DNA of 64,000 nucleotides from Candidatus Reidiella endopervernicosa (GCF_013343005.1 NZ_CP054491.1:2028501-2092500), one strand, 5' to 3'; positions 20,231 to 29,487 are shown, counted from the stretch's first letter. Notes: generated by a model from the sequence alone, not told the origin. Numbers and translations: made by a program.

Positions 20231-21205
20231 GTGGATCGTACCGAACGACTCTATAAGATTATTCAGCTGCTTGAGAACCGACGCCTGGTCACTCGAGAGC
20301 AGTTTCTCGATACGCTGGAAGTCTCTCCAGCAACCTTTAAGCGTGATCTTGAAGTGCTGCGCGATCGCTTTAATGCGCCGATCAGTTGGGATAGGGAGCT
20401 GCATGGCTACCGACTCGACAGAACAAACGATGAAGCGGCCGGTGACTTCTCCCTGCCTGGACTCTGGTTCAGTGCCTCAGAACTCTATGCGTTGCTGACC
20501 ATGCAGCAGCTGCTGGAGAATCTTCAGCCGGGCCTGCTAACGCCCCATATTGCACCGCTGCAACAGCGTCTCGAGAGGTTGCTGGAGGAGGGCGACTATT
20601 CGGCAGATCAGATTCGCAATCGAATTCGCATTCTGCAGATGGCCAAACGTCATCTCAATCTGGACTGCTTTGAAAGTGTCAGCCGTGCGTTGTTGGCTGA
20701 GAAGCGGCTATTGCTGACACACCTCAATCGCAGCAGTGGTGAAGAGAGTGAGCGCGAGGTCTCACCGCAGCGGCTGATCTACTACCGTGATAACTGGTAT
20801 CTCGATGGCTGGTGTCATCTACGTAAGGCGGTTCGAAGCTTCGGTGTTGAGGCGATCTTATCTGCGCGGGTAGTGGATAAAAGATCGAAGCGGGTTGCTG
20901 ATACAACGCTCGATCAGATGCTGGGATCGGGATACGGTATCTTCAGTGGAACCAAAACAGAGACCGCTCTGATTCGTTTTAGCCCGCAACGTGCACGCTG
21001 GGTCTCACAGGAGTCGTGGCATCCCGATCAACAGGGTGAGTTCGATGATGATGGTAGCTATCTGTTAAAGGTTCCCTACTCAGATGATCGTGAGTTGATT
21101 ATGGATATCCTGCGTCACGGCCCCGATGCCGAGGTGTTGGAACCGCAACAACTGCGTGATCGTCTTTATGCGCAGTTGCAAAAGAGCGCAGCACTCTATC
21201 AATGA
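20231..21205 (+). CDS. WYL-domain (YafY-type) transcriptional regulator
   Basis: The gene starts with GTG at 20231 and encodes 324 residues. The N-terminal HTH (MDRTERLYKIIQLLENRRLV, then EVSPATFKRDLEVLRDR) is the HTH_11/DeoR-like type that precedes WYL domains. The WYL domain has the signature WYLDGWCHLR, preceded by VSPQRLIYYRDN and followed by a WCX-type C-terminal extension. These regulators respond to single-stranded nucleic acid or other ligands. The gene is divergent from CHAD-ParA and 81 bases upstream of the small HIRAN-like gene, with which it may form an operon. Confidence 0.92.
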   Translation: MDRTERLYKIIQLLENRRLVTREQFLDTLEVSPATFKRDLEVLRDRFNAPISWDRELHGYRLDRTNDEAAGDFSLPGLWFSASELYALLTMQQLLENLQPGLLTPHIAPLQQRLERLLEEGDYSADQIRNRIRILQMAKRHLNLDCFESVSRALLAEKRLLLTHLNRSSGEESEREVSPQRLIYYRDNWYLDGWCHLRKAVRSFGVEAILSARVVDKRSKRVADTTLDQMLGSGYGIFSGTKTETALIRFSPQRARWVSQESWHPDQQGEFDDDGSYLLKVPYSDDRELIMDILRHGPDAEVLEPQQLRDRLYAQLQKSAALYQ

Positions 21206-21286
21206 GTTCGTGATCCAGTGGCTCATCCTATGAGCTACTACCTACCTGATACTTCTTCCCATACATTCAATGTTGGAGAAGAGGTC

Positions 21287-21682
21287 ATGAGAGCGATTCA
21301 TAACACTATATATAGAGTGGTACTGGTCCTGGTTCTATTGAGCAGCAGTGGCTGGGCTGTCGGTAAGATCAATACTCCACCGGTACTGCACCTGCAGGGT
21401 ATCGCTCAACATCTGGGATATCATTCACCTCTCGATCAACACTTCCAGGTGGGTGAACGGCTCTATCCGCTGCTCGATCAGACGATGCCGCAGGGTTACC
21501 AGCGCATCTATCTATATAGGGAGGGCAACGTTGTTGGTTATCTGCCTGAAAGCATGGACACACAGCAATTTCGCAGTGTGCTTATGGGGGGTGGAGAGGG
21601 AGTGGTAATAATCGATAAGGTTGATCCAGAGCGCCCCGTCTACGGAGTAACGCTTTTGCTGAAAATCGCATCTCACGAGTAA
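21287..21682 (+). CDS. Secreted small HIRAN-like protein
   Basis: I take the ATG at 21287, preceded by GGAGAAGAGG, rather than an upstream in-frame Met at 21218, because it begins a good signal peptide (MRAIHNTIYRVVLVLVLLSS, cleavage near SGWA-VG). The mature part of about 105 residues has LYREGNVVGYLPESMDTQ and VVIIDKVDPERPVYGVTLLLKI, resembling a HIRAN domain, which in larger proteins binds DNA ends. A secreted single-domain version is uncommon, so the role is open. It follows the WYL regulator. Confidence 0.65.
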   Translation: MRAIHNTIYRVVLVLVLLSSSGWAVGKINTPPVLHLQGIAQHLGYHSPLDQHFQVGERLYPLLDQTMPQGYQRIYLYREGNVVGYLPESMDTQQFRSVLMGGGEGVVIIDKVDPERPVYGVTLLLKIASHE

Positions 21683-21997
21683 CTAAAAGTTCCTCGAAAC
21701 ACACAAATTATCGCGAAATTATCGCAAAATTCACCCATTTAGAAAAAAATTATCTATAGCCACACAAAAATAAGTATTTCTAACTTGCTGTAATTACGAC
21801 TAAAAACAAATTAATGCGTGACAGTCAGGATTTTAGCGCTGCAGTTGTTGACAATATTAGAAAATACTAATAATCTGAATTCACATTGGCGCTCAGGGAC
21901 ATCGATAAATCGAAGTAACCGGGGAGTCAACGGAGTAAAAAGAAATTTTGAAAAACACACACTGTTAAAGACTAAACACTAGTTAAGGAGATACACA
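21683..21997. other. AT-rich leader region of the sulfur globule gene
   Basis: These 315 bases have no gene and are much richer in A and T than the surroundings. They contain the strong promoter at 21848-21876 and a leader of about 115 bases ending with an AAGGAGAT ribosome-binding site at 21985-21992. I see no riboswitch-like conserved element. Confidence 0.6.
21848..21876 (+). promoter_or_regulatory. Strong sigma-70-type promoter for the sulfur globule gene
   Basis: TTGACA (perfect -35) at 21848-21853, a 17-base spacer and TAATCT at 21871-21876 form a near-consensus promoter upstream of the glycine/asparagine-rich protein. Such strength fits an abundant structural protein. The start would be near 21883. 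Confidence 0.72.
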
Positions 21998-22483
21998 ATG
22001 AAATTCAACAAGATTCTGATTGCTACCGCACTTCTCGCAGTTTCTACCGCTTCACAGGCTTGGTGGGGTAACGGTTTTAACAACGGTAACGGTTACAACA
22101 ATGGTAACGGTAGTGGTTACGGTGCTGGTAACGGCGCTGGTAACGGCGACTTCGACGGTGGCTTCAACTTCGGCATGAGCGGTAACGCACGTGGTAACGG
22201 TTCAGGCAACGGTTACAACAGCTACAATGGCAACAACGGCTGGAACAACGGTTACAACGGTTACAACGGTTACGCTCCTTACGGCGCGCCTTACGGCTAC
22301 GCTCCTTACGGCGCACCTGTTGCTCCTGGCGCTGACCAGAAGGCTGCTATCGAAGCACAGCAGAAGGCTGCTGCTGATTTCCAGAAGCAGATGATGGACC
22401 AGCAGAAGGCTGCTATGGAAGCACAGAAGAAGGCACACGACGAGTACGTGGCTATGATGCAGAAGCGCCAGGCTGCTAAGTAA
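21998..22483 (+). CDS. Sulfur-globule-type structural protein
   Basis: The gene encodes 161 residues. A clear signal peptide (MKFNKILIATALLAVSTASQ, cut before AWWG) is followed by a Gly/Asn/Tyr-rich repetitive region (NGNGYNNGNGSG, then YNGYNGYAPYGAPYGYAPYG) and a Lys/Gln/Ala-rich helical tail (QQKAAADFQKQMMDQQKAAM). This matches the composition and layout of sulfur globule envelope proteins, exported small proteins that coat stored elemental sulfur in purple and colourless sulfur bacteria. The strong promoter, good ribosome-binding site and strong terminator all suggest a monocistronic, highly expressed gene. The assignment is by composition and layout. A generic glycine-rich exported protein is the alternative. 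Confidence 0.75.
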   Translation: MKFNKILIATALLAVSTASQAWWGNGFNNGNGYNNGNGSGYGAGNGAGNGDFDGGFNFGMSGNARGNGSGNGYNSYNGNNGWNNGYNGYNGYAPYGAPYGYAPYGAPVAPGADQKAAIEAQQKAAADFQKQMMDQQKAAMEAQKKAHDEYVAMMQKRQAAK

Positions 22484-22507
22484 GCTGAGCTTCATCGCAT
22501 AGAAAAA

Positions 22508-22535
22508 GCCCGCACAGCGATGTGCGGGCTTTTTT
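22508..22535 (+). terminator. Rho-independent terminator after the sulfur globule gene
   Basis: A perfect 9-bp stem GCCCGCACA/TGTGCGGGC with a GCGA tetraloop is followed by six T. It lies 24 bases after the stop codon. Confidence 0.95.
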
Positions 22536-22565
22536 GTGTCTGACTGTTTTTTAAAAGGCTTCGAT

Positions 22566-22615
22566 GACCACCACGCAAGGCGGTGGTCACCAAGCCTGAC
22601 CGGCTGGTTACCGGT
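22566..22615. repeat. Two adjacent REP-like palindromes
   Basis: GACCACC/GGTGGTC (22566-22588) and ACCGG/CCGGT (22599-22615) form two short hairpins side by side between the terminator and pepN. They lack a T tract, so they resemble REP-type extragenic palindromes more than terminators. Confidence 0.4.
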
Positions 22616-22748
22616 CTGCCTATATCTATAGACCACATAATTATTGCGGTCAAACATCCCAGTTCATCGCATCTTGGCCGACATCGGAGAGCTGTTTCGC
22701 ACTATAATGGTCGGAAATTTAACCTGTTTTAGTAGCCTGGAGAGCCCA

Positions 22749-25403
22749 ATGGCTGATCTGCAGCACCCACCCAAGACAATCTATCTGAAAGACTACACCG
22801 CCCCTGACTATCGTATTGAGCAGCTCTCACTGCAGTTTGAACTCTCCGAACAAGAGACCACAGTCACCTCGACACTGACAATCTCCGCTGACTACGACCA
22901 GAGTGGTGGTGTTCGACCACTGCGTCTCGATGGTGCTGATCTGCAGCTCATCTCAATCACCCTGAATGATCAACTGCTGACAGAGGCTGATTACAGCCTG
23001 GAAGATGAGGCACTGCTGATCAACTCGCCGCCAGCAAACTTCACTCTTGAGGTGATTACACGTATCAATCCCTCCGCCAATACCGCCCTTGAGGGGCTCT
23101 ACACTTCGAGCGGCAACTTCTGTACCCAGTGTGAAGCGGAGGGTTTTCGTAAAATCACCTACTTCCCTGATCGCCCCGATGTGTTGACGGTCTATACCAC
23201 TCGCATTGTGGCCGATAAGGCGAGTTATCCGGTGCTGCTGAGTAACGGCAATCTGCTTGAGCAGGGCGAGCTCGATGACGGTCGCCATTTTGCGGTCTGG
23301 CACGATCCCTTTCCGAAACCAAGTTATCTCTTTGCACTGGTTGCCGGTGATCTCGCCGCTGTAGAAGATAGTTTTACGACTCAATCTGGACGTGAGGTGG
23401 CGATCCGTTTCTATGTCCAGCACGGCAATGAGGCGAAGTGTGATCATGCCGTTGCATCACTCAAACGGGCAATGCACTGGGATGAGCAGATGTTTGGGCG
23501 CGAATACGATCTCGATATCTACATGGTCGTAGCTGTAGATGACTTCAATATGGGAGCGATGGAGAACAAAGGGCTCAACGTCTTCAACTCCTGTTTCGTT
23601 CTGGCCCAGCCTGAGAGCGCCACCGATCTCGACTTTGTCCGGGTAGAGGCGGTAATTGGTCACGAATATTTTCACAACTGGTCGGGTAACCGGGTCACCT
23701 GTCGTGACTGGTTCCAGCTTAGTCTCAAGGAGGGTTTTACCGTCTTCCGTGACCAGCAGTTCACTGCCGATATGACGGCGAGGGCGGTTAAGCGCATTGA
23801 TGATGTGCGTGTTCTTCGTGGTCATCAGTTCCAGGAGGACGCGGGGCCGATGTCCCATCCGGTTCGCCCCGACTCCTATGTTGAGATCAACAACTTCTAC
23901 ACCCTGACGGTCTACAACAAAGGGGCTGAGGTGGTGCGCATGATCCACACCCTGCTGGGTGATGCGTCTTTCCGTAAGGGGAGTGACCTCTATTTCGAAC
24001 GCCATGACGGAGAGGCGGTCACCACCGAGGATTTCATCGCGGCAATGGAGGATGCCAGCGGTGCAGACCTAAGTCAGTTTAAACGCTGGTACAGCCAGTC
24101 GGGGACACCCGAGATCGTGGTGGAACGCAGCTACGATGCTGAACAGATGCACTACACTCTGAACGTGAAACAGAGTTGCCCGCCAACGGCCGGGCAGTCG
24201 GAGAAACAGCCCTTTCATGTCCCGCTGAAAATGGCACTGCTCGATACCGATGGTGAGCCGTTACCTCTACAGTTAAAGGGTGAGGCGGAGGCGGGTGGTA
24301 TTGAACGGGTGCTTGATCTGACTGAGTCAGAGCAGCAGTTCACCTTTATCAATATTCCCCCTGAGCCGGTTCCTTCACTGCTGCGTGGCTTCTCGGCACC
24401 GGTGAAGTTGAAGCTCGATCTGAGTGATCAGGAACTCGCCTTTCTGATGGGTAACGACGGCGATGACTTTAACCGCTGGGATGCGGGGCAGCAGCTCTCG
24501 GTGAAGGTGATGCTGCGCCTGCTGCAGGTATTGAAAAGTGGTCTGCAGCCGACACTTGATGATGCCCTCTCTAGCGCCTTTGGCAAGACACTGACAGATC
24601 ACTCCCTCGACCCTGCGCTGGTGGCTGAGGCACTGACTCTGCCTGCCGAGGGTTATGTCGCGGAATTTGTCGAGGTAGTCGATCCTCAGGCGATTCATGT
24701 GGTACGAGAGTACCTGCGACGCAGCCTCGCCTTTGCCCATCGTGAGGCGTTGATCAAACGCTACGATGAGCTGACCGATGATGGTCCCTACTCAACCGAC
24801 GCGGCAGCGATGGGTCGACGTCGGCTGCGTAACCTCTGTATGAGTTATCTGGTTGAGCTGGGTAATGATGAGGTGCGAAATATGGCACTCAATCAATTCC
24901 AGCGTGACCAGAGTATGACCGATGTGATGGCGGCACTGACAGCGCTGGTACACAGCGGTAGCCCGGAACAGCACAGTGCGCTCTCAGCCTTCTATGAGAG
25001 ATGGAAAGAGGATCCACTGGTACTCGATAAGTGGTTTGCGGTTCAGGCCAGTTCACCGATACCGGGTGTGCTCGATCAGGTGCGTGCTCTGACCAACCAT
25101 GACGATTTCCATCTCACCAATCCCAACCGGGTACGTTCGTTGGTTGGCACCTTCTGTATGCGAAATCCAGTCCGGTTCCATGAGGCTAACGGATCAGGAT
25201 ATCGCTTCCTCGCCGACTGGGTGATTCGACTCAACTCGCTCAATCCGCAGATCGCGGCGCGTATGCTCTCACCACTGGGACAGTGGCGTCGCTATGATGA
25301 GGGGCGTCAGGAGGCGATGAAGTCACAGCTGGCACGCATCCTTGAGGAGCCATCGCTCTCCAAGGATGTTTTTGAGATCGCCTCCAAGAGTCTCAAGGGG
25401 TAG
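22749..25403 (+). CDS. pepN: Aminopeptidase N (M1 family)
   Basis: The gene encodes 884 residues from the ATG at 22749. An earlier in-frame Met at 22644 lacks family similarity, whereas MADLQHPPKTIYLKDYTAPDY matches known PepN starts. The exopeptidase motif GAMEN and the zinc site HEYFH with a downstream Glu (SLKEGFTVF) are intact, followed by the Tyr-containing NFYTLTVYNKGAEVV. The length equals the family's usual size. PepN is the main cytoplasmic aminopeptidase that finishes protein turnover by releasing N-terminal residues. It is followed after 3 bases by the alpha/beta-hydrolase, so the two form an operon. Confidence 0.97.
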   Translation: MADLQHPPKTIYLKDYTAPDYRIEQLSLQFELSEQETTVTSTLTISADYDQSGGVRPLRLDGADLQLISITLNDQLLTEADYSLEDEALLINSPPANFTLEVITRINPSANTALEGLYTSSGNFCTQCEAEGFRKITYFPDRPDVLTVYTTRIVADKASYPVLLSNGNLLEQGELDDGRHFAVWHDPFPKPSYLFALVAGDLAAVEDSFTTQSGREVAIRFYVQHGNEAKCDHAVASLKRAMHWDEQMFGREYDLDIYMVVAVDDFNMGAMENKGLNVFNSCFVLAQPESATDLDFVRVEAVIGHEYFHNWSGNRVTCRDWFQLSLKEGFTVFRDQQFTADMTARAVKRIDDVRVLRGHQFQEDAGPMSHPVRPDSYVEINNFYTLTVYNKGAEVVRMIHTLLGDASFRKGSDLYFERHDGEAVTTEDFIAAMEDASGADLSQFKRWYSQSGTPEIVVERSYDAEQMHYTLNVKQSCPPTAGQSEKQPFHVPLKMALLDTDGEPLPLQLKGEAEAGGIERVLDLTESEQQFTFINIPPEPVPSLLRGFSAPVKLKLDLSDQELAFLMGNDGDDFNRWDAGQQLSVKVMLRLLQVLKSGLQPTLDDALSSAFGKTLTDHSLDPALVAEALTLPAEGYVAEFVEVVDPQAIHVVREYLRRSLAFAHREALIKRYDELTDDGPYSTDAAAMGRRRLRNLCMSYLVELGNDEVRNMALNQFQRDQSMTDVMAALTALVHSGSPEQHSALSAFYERWKEDPLVLDKWFAVQASSPIPGVLDQVRALTNHDDFHLTNPNRVRSLVGTFCMRNPVRFHEANGSGYRFLADWVIRLNSLNPQIAARMLSPLGQWRRYDEGRQEAMKSQLARILEEPSLSKDVFEIASKSLKG

Positions 25404-25406
25404 GGC

Positions 25407-26264
25407 ATGAAGCTGCTGTTACAGGGTGCGCTGATAGTTGTGTTGGCTTTGACAGCACTCAATGGCTGGTTCTACCTGCAGCAGCCGGCAATGACCTTTT
25501 TTCCCAGCAGCGAGTTGATCGATACACCAGCGGCCTGGCGTATGGATTACGAAGATGTGGCACTGAAGACGGAGGATGGTGTCGATCTGCATGGATGGTA
25601 TCTGCCAGCACGCGATGCTGAGCTGACGCTGCTCTTTCTACACGGCAACGGTGGCAACATCTCACATCGTCGCGACTCAATCGCGATCTTCCATCGTCTC
25701 GGCCTCAATGTGCTGATCATCGATTATCGAGGCTACGGCCAGAGTCGTGGAGAACCGAGCGAGCAGGGGCTCTATCTTGATGCAAAATCGGCCTGGAACT
25801 ACCTGCAGCGTGAGAAGGGGGTGACAGCCGATCGTCTGGTTATCTTTGGACGTTCACTGGGCGGTGCGGTTGCAACCGAGTTGGCCTCAGCGGTGCATCC
25901 ACGTGCGGTGATTCTGGAATCGACCTTCACATCGATGCGTGAGCTGGCGGCTTACCATTTCCCGATTCTCACCAAGTTGGTCTACCTGCGTTATCGCTTC
26001 GACAGTGCAGCACGTATCGCTTCATTGGGAGCACCCCTGTTGGTGTTGCACAGTCCTGAGGATGAGATCATTCCCTTTGGCCTCGGAGCCGATCTCTTCA
26101 AGCTGGCTACGGAGCCCAAACAGTTTGTCAAACTGCGCGGTGATCACAACAGTGGCTACATGCTCTCCCAGCCCCGTTATCAGCAGCAGTTACGGCAATT
26201 CCTCTCCATCGAGCGACAGATGGCTGGGGGCAGCGGGGTTGGGTTGGCGATTGATCGCAGTTAG
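25407..26264 (+). CDS. Membrane-anchored alpha/beta hydrolase (BEM46/YfhR-like)
   Basis: The gene encodes 285 residues. One N-terminal hydrophobic helix (LLLQGALIVVLALTALNGWF) anchors it. The fold signature LFLHGNGGN (oxyanion hole), the nucleophile elbow GRSLGG with its Ser, the acid in HSPEDEIIP and the catalytic His in RGDHNSGY are all in place. Proteins of this kind are serine hydrolases with unknown natural esters or amides. The 3-base gap after pepN implies cotranscription. The substrate is unknown. Confidence 0.9.
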   Translation: MKLLLQGALIVVLALTALNGWFYLQQPAMTFFPSSELIDTPAAWRMDYEDVALKTEDGVDLHGWYLPARDAELTLLFLHGNGGNISHRRDSIAIFHRLGLNVLIIDYRGYGQSRGEPSEQGLYLDAKSAWNYLQREKGVTADRLVIFGRSLGGAVATELASAVHPRAVILESTFTSMRELAAYHFPILTKLVYLRYRFDSAARIASLGAPLLVLHSPEDEIIPFGLGADLFKLATEPKQFVKLRGDHNSGYMLSQPRYQQQLRQFLSIERQMAGGSGVGLAIDRS

Positions 26265-26423
26265 GGAACCCCTGATCAATTCGTGTTTCGGTCACTATGA
26301 GACCAAAACCGTCCGTTGCTGCGTCGCAAATCTTGTGACTAGTCCGCTATTCACTGCGATCTGCGTCTTTCATTAAAAATGATGAATCTTCTATCATCCC
26401 GTTCAGGATCAATCAGAGACTCC

Positions 26424-26777
26424 TTAGTGGATATGCAGGTCAAACTCCAGTTTGACCAGTTCAATCTCATCACCACTGATGAGCAGTGGGTGATTCCTGC
26501 CGCAGTGCCCACAGGTGAGTTGATTGATGGGAGTGTCTGACTCCTCGCCACAGTGCAGGCAGTGAACCCTGATCGGCGTCGATTCGATCACCAGAGCAGC
26601 CTCTTCAGCGATACTCCCGGCAGCAGCAACGGGATAGGCGTTGCGAAGACGCGTAGCCTCAGCGCCGGAGAGGGGGCCCAGATGGATCAGAATCGACCTG
26701 ACAGCAATCGCCTGATGAGTACTGGCGATCGTTTCGACCTCTCTAACTAAGGCCCGGCAGAGGGAGAGCTCATGCAT
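26424..26777 (-). CDS. hypA: Hydrogenase/urease nickel incorporation protein HypA
   Basis: I choose the ATG at 26777 rather than the Met two codons upstream because HypA needs His at position 2 to bind nickel (MHELSLCRAL). The protein is 117 residues. A zinc-binding pair of CxxC motifs lies in the C-terminal half (HCLHCGEE and CGHCGRN). HypA hands nickel to [NiFe]-hydrogenase maturation with HypB. No other hyp or hydrogenase gene is in the window. Element copy F lies 69 bases upstream, so it may affect the promoter. The 159-base downstream spacer to the hydrolase holds no gene. Confidence 0.92.
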   Translation of the reverse strand: MHELSLCRALVREVETIASTHQAIAVRSILIHLGPLSGAEATRLRNAYPVAAAGSIAEEAALVIESTPIRVHCLHCGEESDTPINQLTCGHCGRNHPLLISGDEIELVKLEFDLHIH

Positions 26778-26845
26778 AGTCACCGTCCTTCCGATTCAAC
26801 TGCGTCTAAATAACTATAGTCAGCTGAGGGGCAGAGTGAAGCCCT

Positions 26846-27128
26846 CGCTGACCGCCATGGAGAGCGAAGTGAGGGCGGTTAGTCCCCGATAGTCGACGCC
26901 GTCTGCCTATTCGTAGTTGAGAGCGCGAGCGAACGACGGAGAAGATGCAGCAACGGCTTTATGTCGGCGTAGAGTCACTGAGGAGTTGTGTAGAGCCGCG
27001 AAGAGGTGATTACGCAACGTACGCAGGACGGTCGGGGCGCCGTAGGCATAAATGGTCGCGTTAAGTTTTTGCTGTTTGCTTGGGCTTGGATGCCCAAAAC
27101 AAACTTTCGCAAAAATAGCGACTCCCGG
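26846..27128 (-). mobile_element. Interspersed hairpin element, copy F (intergenic)
   Basis: This 283 bp copy lies between divergent hypA and the lytic transglycosylase gene, with sense on the minus strand. It is of the common subfamily, with five T opposite five A in the long hairpin and a private CAACGGC variant in the middle stem. The rest of the 26784-27256 interval has no gene. Confidence 0.92.
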
Positions 27129-27256
27129 CTCCCATATCTTGTGGTTTAGTTCTCAAACAGACCAAAAGTCTCCGATTGGATTGGTCGGAAATAGTTCGTG
27201 CAATATAGGTATAAGAATATTAGAATATGCTCATTCGTTTCTTGAGAGTGTGAGTT

Positions 27257-27859
27257 GTGACGCGTGTTCTGTTTCTACTGTTGATGATTCTTCCGAGCAC
27301 CCTGTGGGCGTCGAAAAGTGTCGACCCCTCGGTAGACTCATCGGTCTGGAGCAGCGAGTACGATGAGTACTTCAAAAAGTATGCAGCACGATACTTTGGT
27401 CCCAGTTTCGATTGGCGCTGGTTTAAGGCTCAGGCGATCGCTGAGTCGGGTCTTAACTACAAGGCAACCAGCAGCTCGGGTGCACGAGGGTTGATGCAGC
27501 TGATTCCTTCGACCTATCAGGATATTCGTCGTGACCAGTCACACTTCGGTGAACTCGAGACGCCAGTCTGGAACGTTGCGGCGGGCATCTTCTACGACCG
27601 TCAGATCTATCGTAAGTGGCGCGATCGTCCCGAACAGGAGCGGCTCTATCTCACCTTCGCCAGTTATAACGCCGGTTATGGTCGAGTATTGAAGGCACTA
27701 AAGCGGGTTAAAGGCGACGTGAAGGGGTGGGACCAGATCAAGCAGTATCTACCACGTGAGACACGTGCCTATGTTGAACGCATTCGACGTTTGATGAAGA
27801 ACGAACCAAGACCGATTCGTCTGGTTCAGCTGACCGGTTATTTACCCGTTTTCGATTGA
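27257..27859 (+). CDS. Secreted lytic transglycosylase (SLT domain)
   Basis: The gene starts with GTG at 27257 and encodes 200 residues. It has a signal peptide (MTRVLFLLLMILPSTLWA). The SLT fold is complete: AIAESGLNY with the catalytic Glu, SSSGARGLMQLIPSTY, and SYNAGYGRVLKAL. Such enzymes cleave peptidoglycan glycan strands to give 1,6-anhydro ends, for remodelling or for insertion of envelope machines. Its last 22 bases overlap the 3' end of the convergent SEL1 gene. Confidence 0.93.
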   Translation: MTRVLFLLLMILPSTLWASKSVDPSVDSSVWSSEYDEYFKKYAARYFGPSFDWRWFKAQAIAESGLNYKATSSSGARGLMQLIPSTYQDIRRDQSHFGELETPVWNVAAGIFYDRQIYRKWRDRPEQERLYLTFASYNAGYGRVLKALKRVKGDVKGWDQIKQYLPRETRAYVERIRRLMKNEPRPIRLVQLTGYLPVFD

Positions 27860-28692
27860 GGCTTCTCAATCAACGAATCGTGCACCCAGACGATAACGCC
27901 CTTCTCAGGTAGCGCAGCCTGTCGCCAGCGCTGCTCCTTCCCGATCTGAACCAACTCTGTTCCCTCTTCAAGCACCGTAAGCACTCGACTCGAGAGGGTG
28001 GGCTGAGTGCGCGCATTGGCACGCTTGACGTTGATACGGATAGTCTTGCCTAGCAATAGCCACTCTTTAGTACCCCATTCGGCAATGATCGGCTTCATCT
28101 TGCGAGCTTCATCCTGAATCAGGTGGGCCAGCATCGACTGTGCATCTTCGTGTCCAGCATGTGCTGCCTGGAGATAGTGTTCAACGGCAAGAGGTAGATC
28201 TTGTTCAACCTGATTGTCGCCGTGGCTTAGCAGCATGCCGAGTGCAAAAGAGGCGTTGGCAAACTCCTGCTCAGCGGCAAGGGTCCACCACTTAAGGGTC
28301 TGACGATTATCGATCGCCAGGCCGTAGCCGTTATGGAACATCCAGCCGATACTAAACTGTGCCTTGGCATCCCCCGCATCGGCCATTGGATCCCAGATGC
28401 AGTAGGCTACGGCGTAGTTTCCCTCCTGCATTGCTCGTAGTGCCTTCTCATGCTGGTGGTTGGTTTCAGAGTCGGGTAGAGCCACCTCGGTGGTTTTGCT
28501 TGATTCGGCAGGAGATATTTCAGCACCCTCACCATCAGTAACAGCGGGTTCCGATGCTGTTGGGGAGGGGTAGAAGGATTGCTGTGGCTGCCAGTATCCG
28601 GGCCACTGTGGTGGCCAATATTGAGGCGGTGGCGCACTCAATGCGGACTCGCTGATTAGCAGTAGCGTGGCGGTGAGGAGGGTGCGATTCAT
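27838..28692 (-). CDS. Secreted SEL1-repeat protein with SH3-like C-terminus
   Basis: I place the start at 28692 (MNRTLLTATLLLISESALSA), which gives a signal peptide; a longer frame to 28764 reaches into element G flank and has no such feature. The protein is 284 residues. A Pro/Tyr/Trp-rich segment (PPPQYWPPQWPGYWQPQ) is followed by three SEL1-type repeats (AQFSIGWMFHNGYGLAID, ASFALGMLLSHGDNQ, AQSMLAHLIQD) that form helix pairs for protein contacts. The end (VKRANARTQPTLSSRVLTVL, then VIVWVHDSLIE) is an SH3b-like wall-binding domain. Location is periplasmic. Confidence 0.85.
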   Translation of the reverse strand: MNRTLLTATLLLISESALSAPPPQYWPPQWPGYWQPQQSFYPSPTASEPAVTDGEGAEISPAESSKTTEVALPDSETNHQHEKALRAMQEGNYAVAYCIWDPMADAGDAKAQFSIGWMFHNGYGLAIDNRQTLKWWTLAAEQEFANASFALGMLLSHGDNQVEQDLPLAVEHYLQAAHAGHEDAQSMLAHLIQDEARKMKPIIAEWGTKEWLLLGKTIRINVKRANARTQPTLSSRVLTVLEEGTELVQIGKEQRWRQAALPEKGVIVWVHDSLIEKPQSKTGK

Positions 28693-28764
28693 GCGCACGA
28701 GTCTAACAGAGTCGCCGAAGTTGCATAGCACCTGTGGGGTGTTTTCGCAGTCCGGCCAGTCCAA

Positions 28765-29047
28765 CGCTGACCGCCATGGAGAGCGAAGTGAGGGCGGTTA
28801 GTCCCCGATAGTCGACGCCGTCGCCTATTCGTAGTTGAGAGCGCGAGCGAACGACGGAGAAGATGCAGCAGCGGCTTTATGTCGGCGTAGAGTCACTGAG
28901 GGAGTTGTGTAGAGCCGCGAAGAGGTGATTACGCAACGTACGCAGGACGTCGGGGCGCCGTAGGCATAAATGGTCGCGTTAAGTTTTTGCTGTTTGCTTG
29001 GGCTTGGATGCCCAAAACAAACTTTCGCAAAAATAGCGACTCCCCGG
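28765..29047 (-). mobile_element. Interspersed hairpin element, copy G (intergenic)
   Basis: This 283 bp copy is of the common subfamily with sense on the minus strand, 72 bases upstream of the SEL1 gene start. The bases after its sense 3' end are TTGGA, the same as for copy B. The remaining spacer (29048-29157) precedes the flagellar-rod-like gene. Confidence 0.92.
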
Positions 29048-29157
29048 TTTCGGCGTTTTAGAGGGTGTAACTGTGAGCATGGTCACAGATCACCCCGTCA
29101 CCACTTCTATATTGGTAAAAGTGGACGATACTCTACCTAAGAGTATTGGAGAGCGGT

Positions 29158-29487
29158 ATGGACAGTATTTCGAACTCGTTGAGCGGTATGAAGGTTGCGC
29201 AGGAGCGTATGCGTAATAGTTCGAACAACATAGCCAATGTCGCGACTGAGGGGTTTACCCCATCGAGGGTTGAGTCGGTTCAGTCTGCGGGTGGTGGTGT
29301 TGAGGTCGGTGCCGTAACACCGAGCACCGCGCCGGTTGCGTCAGGTGCGCCATCGGGTACCAATCTTGCCGAGGAGATGGCGGGCTTGCTTCAAGCGAAG
29401 AACAGCTACCAGGCCAATGCAAAGGCGCTCTCAATCGGTGTCGAGACCTATCAGAGTGTCGAGGATATGCTTACCCGCAACAGGTGA
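29158..29487 (+). CDS. Small flagellar basal-body-rod-like protein
   Basis: The ATG at 29158 with GGAGAG upstream gives 109 residues. The N-terminus (MDSISNSLSGMKVAQERMRN, then NNIANVATEGF) is the classical flagellar rod/hook signature. The C-terminus (NLAEEMAGLLQAKNSYQANAKALSIGVETYQ) is the matching C-terminal coiled region. Only about 40 Gly/Ser/Pro-rich residues lie between them, so it is a minimal FlgC-like protein. No other flagellar gene is adjacent, so it may be an orphan rod-like protein rather than FlgC itself. Confidence 0.8.
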   Translation: MDSISNSLSGMKVAQERMRNSSNNIANVATEGFTPSRVESVQSAGGGVEVGAVTPSTAPVASGAPSGTNLAEEMAGLLQAKNSYQANAKALSIGVETYQSVEDMLTRNR

